DNA of 6,193 nucleotides from Synechococcus sp. MED650 (lineage in GTDB: Bacteria > Cyanobacteriota > Cyanobacteriia > PCC-6307 > Cyanobiaceae). Numbering within the stretch: the stretch's first letter is position 1; each line of letters begins with the position of its first letter. The DNA is taken from the NCBI GenBank assembly GCA_002691345.1, contig NZHI01000034.1, positions 7,898 to 14,090 of the forward strand. Direction: 5' to 3'. Position numbers and translations under genes: made by a program. The notes beneath the pieces were generated by a model, which searched no databases, was not told where the DNA came from, and saw nothing but the letters and a program-made list of their open reading frames with translations. Shown piece by piece: positions 1-4,705 of this stretch.

Positions 1-1
1 G

Positions 2-331
2 CCCTGCAGCCCGAACCCGGCTCTGTGGTGCTCCAAAGATCAGATCAATGAGGCCCGCCAGCGCATGCGCCAACGCAATCCGGATCGCTGCAGCAATCGC
101 ATGCTCTCGGCGGCCGCTCTGCACAGGATCGGTGGTTTCCAGCCCGATGCCCTCGATCTGTGGGAGCAGCTGATCCGCCAACGCGGTCTCAGCACGCGCA
201 GCGGCCTTCAGCTGCTGAAGGTTGCACGCACCATCGCCGACCTCAGCAACCAGGCGGACGTCAACCGCCAGGTTGTTGCCGAGGCCAGCTGCTACCGATG
301 CACCGATCTCCTCAAACAGTCAGCCGCTTAA
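2..331 (+). CDS. ComM/YifB-type Mg-chelatase-like AAA+ ATPase, C-terminal fragment
   Basis: The open frame runs in from the left edge without a start and ends at TAA 329-331, giving 109 visible residues. The fragment matches the C-terminal helical domain of the ComM/YifB family: a basic helix with EARQRMRQRNP, then a GLSTRS turn followed by the family signature LLKVARTIADL, and finally AEASCYR, equivalent to the AEA-x-x-YR end of these proteins. In naturally competent bacteria ComM is a hexameric helicase that promotes branch migration during integration of transformed DNA; whether this copy does so is not shown here. The ATP-binding Walker motifs lie outside the window. The first 14 residues are unusually rich in Cys, Pro and Trp and do not clearly match the family, so a reading-frame problem near bases 2-45 is possible. 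The family call is firm, the gene name less so. Confidence 0.82.
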   Translation, partial: PCSPNPALWCSKDQINEARQRMRQRNPDRCSNRMLSAAALHRIGGFQPDALDLWEQLIRQRGLSTRSGLQLLKVARTIADLSNQADVNRQVVAEASCYRCTDLLKQSAA

Positions 332-559
332 TAATCACGCATGCGCTTGGTGGGCACATCCCTGTAGGGCTGGGGCCCGATCGACGGGGGCTGGAGATGG
401 CGGTCTTGGAGTGAACCCAGGGCATGGCTCATCGCTTCCCCAAACCACTCAAACCAGTGGACAAAGGCTGATTTCATCGGAACGACCTGCATCTGCCTTC
501 AGTGTGGAAATGCACACATCAAAAGACAACAGGTGTTTTAACCGGTTTTAAACGGGGCT
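332..559. other. Convergent intergenic region without a supported gene
   Basis: This 228-bp stretch lies between the stop codon of the ComM-like gene and the stop of the DUF3747 gene on the other strand. Overlapping short open frames here have low-complexity, Pro/Arg-rich translations and no family resemblance. It holds a few small inverted repeats: CCCT-GT-AGGG at 360-369, and GTGTG/CACAC arms at 502-506 and 513-517 with a 6-nt loop. There is also an imperfect 10-bp tandem repeat at 535-554. None is followed by a T-run, so I cannot name a terminator. No tRNA-like or known small-RNA pattern was recognised. Confidence 0.6.
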
Positions 560-1123
560 TCACTGCCCTGGAGCGCTGTCTCGGAAGACATAGAGATGGC
601 CAAGGCTCTTTTTGCCATAAGCACGCCTTTTGAGTGTCCAACCCGGCTCAAAGGTCAACTGGATGAAACCACTTGCGGATCCTCCGGCGCGGGCCACAAC
701 GAAGGTGGGCCGGGAGGAATCCCGGGTTGGGGTCGCCAGCAGTTCGATATCGCTGCCGGTGTTCACCACGCTGAGCCGATAACGGGTGCCGAGATCATCC
801 CCACCAATGCGCAAGGAGTAGCCATTGCCGTCGATATAGCGATTGCAGATCCCAGTGAAATCAAACTTGGACAGCAACGGATCCACCACAGCAGGAGCAC
901 TGCCGCTGGTCGCGAAGCAGGGACGCTTGCTGCTGCGCTGCTCATAGATGTTCAACTGCGAGCGCTCACCGCTGCCAATCGGAGCGGAAACAAGGATGAA
1001 CTTCGACTGATCAACTGGGATCGCCTTGAAAAGAGACCCTTGCGCCAGGGTGGCGGGTGCCAAAACAGCAGACAGGGCAAGGCCTGCTGCCGCGACGGTT
1101 CTGAAGCGTGCCATCACATCCAT
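560..1123 (-). CDS. Secreted DUF3747-domain protein
   Basis: This 187-residue protein has an N-terminal signal peptide: Arg at 6 and 8, a hydrophobic core at about 10-25, and a likely cleavage near ALA-Q at 26-28, so it is probably periplasmic or exported. The mature part matches the cyanobacterial DUF3747 family as I know it: QLNIYEQ (56-62), RPCF (67-70), VDPLLSKFDFTGIC (80-93), NRYIDGNGYSLRIGG (94-108), EPGWTLKRR (159-167) and LGHLYVFRD (174-182). The biochemical function of the family is unknown to me. Only two cysteines are present, C69 and C93, and they could form a disulfide outside the cytoplasm (inference). It is last in a minus-strand run behind def and the small membrane protein, after a 51-bp gap. 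Either Met1 or Met4 (1114) could be the start; neither has a strong ribosome binding site, though a GGA sits 4 nt before Met4. Confidence 0.85.
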   Translation of the reverse strand: MDVMARFRTVAAAGLALSAVLAPATLAQGSLFKAIPVDQSKFILVSAPIGSGERSQLNIYEQRSSKRPCFATSGSAPAVVDPLLSKFDFTGICNRYIDGNGYSLRIGGDDLGTRYRLSVVNTGSDIELLATPTRDSSRPTFVVARAGGSASGFIQLTFEPGWTLKRRAYGKKSLGHLYVFRDSAPGQ

Positions 1124-1174
1124 AGGCAGGGCTGTATGGATCGTAAAAGTGATGGCAAGCGCCGTCGCCCCTGA

Positions 1175-1372
1175 TCAGGCCGGTTTGTTGAGGCGAATCG
1201 CCACTAACAAGGTGCCAACCGTGCCGGGGGCTGCCAAAGCCAGGATCCAACCTGTGGTGGTCACACCAAGATCAGGATCGCCGTAGGCCAGCTCAAACAC
1301 ACAGCCGGTGGTGGCAATGCCCAGCACACAGGCCAGGGCCAGAAACAAACCTGCCAGGGGTTTCATCGGCAT
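1175..1372 (-). CDS. Small two-helix membrane protein of unknown function
   Basis: I do not recognise a named family for this 65-residue protein. It has two hydrophobic segments, about residues 6-28 and 39-60, joined by an acidic loop containing E27, D32 and D34. Lys4 at the N-terminus and Arg60/Lys63 at the C-terminus suggest that both ends face the cytoplasm (positive-inside rule). TTGC at 21-24 is a weak lipobox-like site, so a lipoprotein is a less likely alternative. The ATG lies 3 nt after the def stop codon, which suggests co-transcription and probably translational coupling with def. Met3 (1366) is an alternative start and would give a more typical MKPL beginning. The tight spacing, hydrophobic pattern and lack of a competing frame support a real gene. 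No specific function can be assigned. Confidence 0.7.
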   Translation of the reverse strand: MPMKPLAGLFLALACVLGIATTGCVFELAYGDPDLGVTTTGWILALAAPGTVGTLLVAIRLNKPA

Positions 1373-1375
1373 GGT

Positions 1376-1987
1376 TCAGGACACGCTCTGAACGTGCTGA
1401 CGTTGAAAGCCATTCTCCTTCAATTCCTTCTGAAGGCCGGCTTCATCGGTCACCCGGTCCACAAACAGAACACCGTTGAGGTGGTCCATTTCATGCTGAA
1501 TGCAGCGGGCCATCAACCCGTCGGCTTTCATCTTGCGCGGACGGCCCATCTCATCGCGAAAACTGACTTCGATCGCGGTGGGGCGAATCACATCGAGGTA
1601 GACGCCAGGAATGCTGAGGCAACCCTCCTCATAGGTGTCGAGGCCAGCACTGGCTGCGGTGATCTCAGGGTTAATCAGCACCAGTGGGGGTGTTGCCGCA
1701 TTCTCCAGATCAAGATCGATCACCAGAAGCTGCTGATGAATCCCCACCTGCGGGGCGGCCAGACCAATTCCCTTGGCGGTGTACATGCTGCGCAGCATGT
1801 CGCGGGCCAACTCGCGCACCTGGTCGTTGACCTTCCCAATGCGCCGAGCAGGCTGGCGGAGAACATCGTCGCCGAGGGTGTGGATCTCCAGAGGCGGAGT
1901 ATCCAGGGCGGTCTTCGGCACCAGCATCGTGTCCCGGGCCTTGTCGGCCTGGCGGGCCAAGTCGGCGAAGCTTCCTGCCAAGACCAC
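1376..1987 (-). CDS. def: Peptide deformylase
   Basis: Removes the formyl group from the N-terminal formylmethionine of newly made proteins in the cytoplasm, allowing methionine aminopeptidase to act. All three family motifs are present in this 203-residue protein: motif I GIGLAAPQVG (73-82), motif II EEGCLSIPG (120-128) with metal ligand C123, and motif III QHEMDH (164-169) with metal ligands H165 and H169 and catalytic E166. Length and motifs fit a bacterial type 1 enzyme with an N-terminal extension of about 30 residues before the conserved PLEIHTLGDDVLRQPA segment, as in cyanobacterial forms. The frame begins with GTG at 1987, directly after an AAGG. A TTG two codons on (1981-1979) lies 6 nt from that AAGG and would start the protein MAGSFADLAR, so it may be the true start. 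The gene is first in the run def, small membrane protein, DUF3747, and diverges from the S9 peptidase gene. Confidence 0.97.
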   Translation of the reverse strand: MVLAGSFADLARQADKARDTMLVPKTALDTPPLEIHTLGDDVLRQPARRIGKVNDQVRELARDMLRSMYTAKGIGLAAPQVGIHQQLLVIDLDLENAATPPLVLINPEITAASAGLDTYEEGCLSIPGVYLDVIRPTAIEVSFRDEMGRPRKMKADGLMARCIQHEMDHLNGVLFVDRVTDEAGLQKELKENGFQRQHVQSVS

Positions 1988-2030
1988 CCTTGCGTTGGTT
2001 CAGCATGTTAAGCGGCCCGAATCAGCCCCC
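1988..2030. promoter_or_regulatory. Divergent intergenic region between def and the S9 peptidase gene
   Basis: Only 43 bp separate the def start from the chosen S9 peptidase start. Any promoters for the two genes must therefore sit here or overlap the opposite gene's 5' end, and could interfere with each other (inference). The def side carries AAGG just before its GTG. No strong -35/-10 pair is visible for either direction; TAACAT read on the minus strand is the closest -10-like hexamer, with no good partner. Confidence 0.35.
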
Positions 2031-3944
2031 ATGGGAGCAGCCCCACTCACCGCAGAGCATGCCGTTGGCCGACTGCCAGGCCTCAAAGAGCCGCGGCTGT
2101 TCCCTGGCCCCGACGGAACGATCTGGTTGCTCTGGTTAGAGCAACGCCCCCAGGAACGCGGACGCACAACGGCCCTGATCCGTCGCTTCGGAGACGCAGA
2201 TGCTGAACCCAGCGAACTCACCCCCCCGCCCTGCAATCTGCGCAGCCGTGTGCACGATTACGGCGGAGGCGTGCTCGCATCCGGATTGCAAAACAACCTG
2301 CTGACGTTGGTCTGGGTGGATGGTGGCTGCCTTTGGCTGCAGCGGTGGGAACTGCCCACCACCCCATCCGAGCAGCCGATCTCACTCCACCAACCCGAAC
2401 AGCTCACCAAAAGCGGTGACTGGGCTCTCGCCGATGGCCTGCTCGATCTCAAGCGGCAGCGTTGGATCGGCATCCGGGAGATGAACGGCCTCGATCAGCT
2501 GGTGAGTGTGAACTTCAGCAGCCGAGGTGAAAGCCCAGAGCTTCTGCATCAACCCCTGGATTTCGCGGGGTATGCCTGCCTCAGCGACGACGGTCACCAT
2601 CTGGCCTGGGTGGAGTGGCAACAACCCTGCATGCCGTGGGACAGCAGCCAGCTGTGGTGTGCGGAGATTGATGCCGAAGGGCATCTTCTGGCTCCAAAAC
2701 AGCTGGCTGGGGGAGAAGGGGTCTCCGTCTTCCAACCCCTGTGGCTACCAGACGGGCGACTGGTGGTGGCCGAAGACAGCAGCGGCTGGTGGAATCTGAG
2801 CGTGAAGGCAGCGGCAGAAGACGCGTGGGAAAGCCCCTGGCCGATGGCCGCTGAAACGGCCATGCCGCAGTGGATTTATGGAATGCGCACCACCGCCTGG
2901 GATGGCGAATGCCTGCTAGCAGCGGTGTGCAGCCGGGGGGCCTGGACGCTCAAGCGTCTGCACGGCAATGGAGAAGTGGAGACGATCAACCAGCCTTTTG
3001 ACGACCTCGCTTATCTGCAGGCCTGCAATGGACGGGCCGTGGCGGTGGCCAGCAACAGCACCTGCACGGCAGGGCTGCTGGAACTCGATCTGCGTCCGAG
3101 ACATCCGCTGTGGAACCACACCCCTGCTGTCCAATCCCCCCTGACAGCAGAGCAACTCAGCGTGGCGGAAGCGATCTGGTTCAGCGGCCACAACGGCGAA
3201 CGAACCCACGCCTGGTATTACCCCCCCAGCGGCAACCCGCCAGAGGCCGCCCCACTGCTGGTGAAGAGCCACAGCGGGCCAACGGCCATGGCCCGCCGCG
3301 GCCTCAGCCTGGCGATCCAGTACTGGACATCCCGTGGCTGGGGCGTTGTGGATGTGAATTACGGCGGTTCGACAGGTTTCGGGCGCGACTACCGGGAGCG
3401 CCTCAACGGTGGCTGGGGTGTGGTGGATGTTGAAGACTGCGCCGCAGCTGCCCAAGCCTTGATCGCTACCGGCCGGGCTGATCCCGACAAGATCGCCATC
3501 GAAGGCGGTAGCGCCGGTGGCTTCACCACCCTGGCCGCGCTCTGTTTCACGGATGTGTTCCGAGTGGCGGCCTGTCGCTATGCGGTGTGCGACCTCACGG
3601 CCATGGCCGAAGACACGCATCGGTTTGAAGCGCGCTACCTCGATGGCCTCGTGGGGGAGTGGCCAGCACAACGCATGCTTTACGACAAGCGCTCGCCGCT
3701 CAACCATGCAGCTCAGATCCGCTGCCCAGTGCTGTTCTTCCAAGGACTTCAGGACAAGGTTGTGCCCCCTGAGCAGACGAAGCGGATGGCCGACGCCCTG
3801 CGCAGCAACGGCATCCCTGTGGAGGTGCAGCTTTTTGAGGATGAAGGCCATGGTTTCCGCAACCAGGCCACCCAGATCGCGGTTCTGGAATCAACCGAGG
3901 CCTTTTTCCGGCGTCACCTGGGCTTGGCGGGGCAGCAGACCTGA
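2031..3944 (+). CDS. S9 (prolyl oligopeptidase) family serine peptidase
   Basis: Likely a cytoplasmic aminopeptidase or oligopeptidase cleaving short peptides; the exact substrate cannot be read from sequence. The 637-residue protein has the two-part S9 architecture: an N-terminal beta-propeller (about 15-370, with recurring W/LPDG-type blade elements such as WLPDG at 238-242) and a C-terminal alpha/beta hydrolase domain (about 380-637). Catalytic residues are visible: nucleophile S494 in EGGSAGG, D575 in GLQDKVVPP, and H607 in EDEGHGF. The DVNYGGSTGFGRDY segment (441-454) resembles the S9C acylaminoacyl-peptidase/dipeptidyl-peptidase-like group. The usual HGGP loop reads HSGP here (414-417). 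No signal peptide or membrane helix is seen. The open frame extends upstream into the antisense of def, but that part is def complement; ATG 2031 is the first Met after the def start and begins protein-like sequence (GRLPGLKEPRLFPGPDGT). No clear ribosome binding site precedes it. Confidence 0.93.
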   Translation: MGAAPLTAEHAVGRLPGLKEPRLFPGPDGTIWLLWLEQRPQERGRTTALIRRFGDADAEPSELTPPPCNLRSRVHDYGGGVLASGLQNNLLTLVWVDGGCLWLQRWELPTTPSEQPISLHQPEQLTKSGDWALADGLLDLKRQRWIGIREMNGLDQLVSVNFSSRGESPELLHQPLDFAGYACLSDDGHHLAWVEWQQPCMPWDSSQLWCAEIDAEGHLLAPKQLAGGEGVSVFQPLWLPDGRLVVAEDSSGWWNLSVKAAAEDAWESPWPMAAETAMPQWIYGMRTTAWDGECLLAAVCSRGAWTLKRLHGNGEVETINQPFDDLAYLQACNGRAVAVASNSTCTAGLLELDLRPRHPLWNHTPAVQSPLTAEQLSVAEAIWFSGHNGERTHAWYYPPSGNPPEAAPLLVKSHSGPTAMARRGLSLAIQYWTSRGWGVVDVNYGGSTGFGRDYRERLNGGWGVVDVEDCAAAAQALIATGRADPDKIAIEGGSAGGFTTLAALCFTDVFRVAACRYAVCDLTAMAEDTHRFEARYLDGLVGEWPAQRMLYDKRSPLNHAAQIRCPVLFFQGLQDKVVPPEQTKRMADALRSNGIPVEVQLFEDEGHGFRNQATQIAVLESTEAFFRRHLGLAGQQT

Positions 3945-3985
3945 AGACACGAGATTGTCTTCGATTACGACAGATTGAGACAATC
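3943..3985. repeat. Overlapping inverted repeats just after the S9 peptidase stop
   Basis: Three mutually exclusive pairings are visible: GAAGAC (3943-3948) with GTCTTC (3957-3962), loop 8 nt; GATTGTCT (3953-3960) with AGACAATC (3978-3985), an 8-bp perfect match; and GATTG (3973-3977) with CAATC (3981-3985), loop 3 nt. The first arm overlaps the S9 TGA. No T-run follows, so this is not a standard terminator. It could be a weak 3'-end structure, a regulator site or chance. Confidence 0.4.
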
Positions 3986-4002
3986 AACAGGGCAAATACA
4001 AC
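3975..4002 (+). promoter_or_regulatory. Possible sigma-70-type promoter for the mscL-family gene
   Basis: TTGAGA (3975-3980) and TACAAC (3997-4002) are separated by 16 nt in an AT-rich stretch upstream of the mscL-family start. The -35 matches TTGACA at 5 of 6 positions and the -10 matches TATAAT at 4 of 6. A transcript starting near 4009 would have a leader of about 30 nt. The -35 element lies inside one of the inverted repeats described above, so repressor control is conceivable. Weak evidence by eye only. Confidence 0.25.
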
Positions 4003-4006
4003 ATTC

Positions 4007-4031
4007 AAAAAGGATAAATAAAACCTTTTTT
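4007..4031 (+). terminator. AT-rich hairpin with a T-run just before the mscL-family start
   Basis: AAAAAGG (4007-4013) is a perfect inverted repeat of CCTTTTT (4024-4030), with a 10-nt loop of A and T only, and the run of six T continues to 4031. The pattern resembles a weak intrinsic terminator (A-tract, short stem, T-tract), but only two GC pairs hold the stem. It ends 6 nt before the mscL ATG, so it could instead be a leader structure affecting translation, or a read-through block after the S9 gene. Confidence 0.35.
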
Positions 4032-4037
4032 GAAGCC

Positions 4038-4373
4038 ATGCTGCAACCTTGGCGCAAGGAATTCGTTGAGTTCTTCTTCACCAAAGGCAGTGCACTGACG
4101 GTCGCCATCGCATTCGTCGTAGGCCAGCAATTCACAAGAATTGTTGATTCTCTCACCAAAGGCCTCTTAATGCCGCTGCTGAACCCATTGGTTCCCAGAG
4201 GCAACTTCAAAGATCTCAAAATCGATTATTTCGGAGGTGCAATCGAGATCGGAAACTTGATTGACACCGTTATCGAAGCGCTTCTGGTGGCCTGGATGCT
4301 CTTCCTGATCTTCAAGGCAATCAAACGGATCGAGCGACAAAACGCGACCACCTCTGAATCCGGCGAGGGTTGA
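4038..4373 (+). CDS. mscL: Short MscL-family mechanosensitive channel protein
   Basis: MscL proteins form inner-membrane homopentamers that open under high membrane tension and release solutes during hypo-osmotic shock. This 111-residue protein fits the family: an amphipathic N-terminus (WRKEFVEFF), TM1 (about 18-36) containing a conserved Gly and Phe (G29, F32) followed by IVDSL (35-39) and LMPLL (44-48), an external loop with G67 and a second helix TM2 (about 74-94), then a short basic tail (KAIKRIERQ). It is shorter than the usual 130-150 residues, mainly in the loop and cytoplasmic tail. It is also divergent: the RGNVVDLAVGVIIG stretch of E. coli reads KGSALTVAIAFVVG here, putting Phe26 where E. 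coli has V23. An in-frame TTG at 3975 would extend the protein, but that extension looks like leader DNA; ATG 4038 begins the conserved part, with a weak GAAG 2 nt upstream. GC content is 50% (169 of 336 bases), lower than in the neighbours, so acquisition by transfer is possible. Confidence 0.82.
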   Translation: MLQPWRKEFVEFFFTKGSALTVAIAFVVGQQFTRIVDSLTKGLLMPLLNPLVPRGNFKDLKIDYFGGAIEIGNLIDTVIEALLVAWMLFLIFKAIKRIERQNATTSESGEG

Positions 4374-4520
4374 GCTAGCAGATGGTTACAACCCACACAA
4401 CCGGGTTCAGCAGATGTGATCAGTCATACGGGCAACCAGCAGGAACGTTCAACCTGTGCCCGCTTGAACCCATGAAAAAGAGCTAACTGTGGAATGGTGG
4501 CCGCAGTTTCCTGAGTACTA
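4374..4520. other. Intergenic region between the mscL-family and DUF4278-like genes
   Basis: No gene is supported in these 147 bp. It contains AACCC (4390-4394) and GGGTT (4403-4407) arms with an 8-nt loop. The second arm can pair alternatively: GGGTTCA (4403-4409) is complementary to TGAACCC (4465-4471), 55 nt downstream. No T-run follows either, and no promoter stands out before the gene at 4521. A small regulatory RNA or leader is possible but not shown. Confidence 0.45.
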
Positions 4521-4694
4521 ATGCGGATCCTGCGCTACCGCGGCAATACTTACAACAGCCCTGAGCCTCTGGCTGAGGCACCTCGCCCAGGCGAGCGCTC
4601 CTATCGCTGGGTCAAATACGCGGTAAAAAGCAACAACGTTGTGGATTTCTCGAAGCGCACAAAGCCTGAGAACGAAGAATCGCTGGCCGGCTGA
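4521..4694 (+). CDS. Small DUF4278-like protein
   Basis: This 57-residue open frame starts MRILRYRGNTYNSPEP. The L-x-YRGxxY opening is the hallmark of DUF4278, a family of very short, mostly cyanobacterial proteins of unknown function. The rest is polar, with W30, a central YRWVKYAV segment (28-35) and a charged tail (SKRTKPENEE). There is no signal peptide or membrane helix, so it is probably cytoplasmic. The frame uses GC-rich codons like its neighbours, begins with ATG and ends at TGA 6 bp before the sufS stop codon on the other strand. No ribosome binding site is obvious. The family call rests on the N-terminal motif only; that it is a real gene is supported by the motif, codon use and its neat fit in the gap. 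Confidence 0.7.
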   Translation: MRILRYRGNTYNSPEPLAEAPRPGERSYRWVKYAVKSNNVVDFSKRTKPENEESLAG

Positions 4695-4705
4695 GCTGGC
4701 TCAGC
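4690..4705. terminator. Stem-loop spanning both convergent stop codons
   Basis: GCTGAGC (4690-4696) and GCTCAGC (4699-4705) are perfect 7-bp inverted arms 2 nt apart; in RNA, a 6-bp stem with a CUGG loop would form. The left arm contains the TGA of the DUF4278-like gene (4692-4694) and the right arm contains the sufS stop (4703-4701 on the minus strand). There is no T-run on either side, so it is not a classic intrinsic terminator. It could still mark or protect both 3' ends (inference). Confidence 0.4.

Noticed and set aside
222..551. 109-residue plus-strand open frame in the gap after the ComM-like gene
   Set aside because: It starts within the ComM-like gene in another frame; its translation is low-complexity and Pro/Arg/Ser-rich, with no ribosome binding site seen.
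535..554. Imperfect 10-bp tandem repeat (GTTTTAACCG / GTTTTAAACG)
   Set aside because: Two copies with one mismatch in AT-rich DNA can arise by chance; no flanking copies, spacers or mobile-element ends support a CRISPR or attachment site.
596..1174. 192-residue plus-strand open frame opposite the DUF3747 gene
   Set aside because: The opposite strand has a signal peptide and a full set of DUF3747 motifs; this frame has none.
1394..2011. 205-residue plus-strand open frame opposite def
   Set aside because: It is antisense to def, which has all three deformylase motifs.
1773..2030. N-terminal extension of the S9 peptidase into def
   Set aside because: These 86 codons are the complement of the def coding sequence and have no S9-like content; the first plausible start after def is 2031.
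2916..3851. 311-residue open frame on the minus strand inside the S9 peptidase gene
   Set aside because: It is exactly antisense to the catalytic domain, whose motifs are clearly coding. The long frame is a by-product of GC-rich codon use, and the translation is His/Arg/Ala-rich without family features.
3975..4037. TTG start extending the MscL-family protein by 21 residues
   Set aside because: The extension is polar, comes from the AT-rich leader with inverted repeats, and family homology begins only after Met at 4038.
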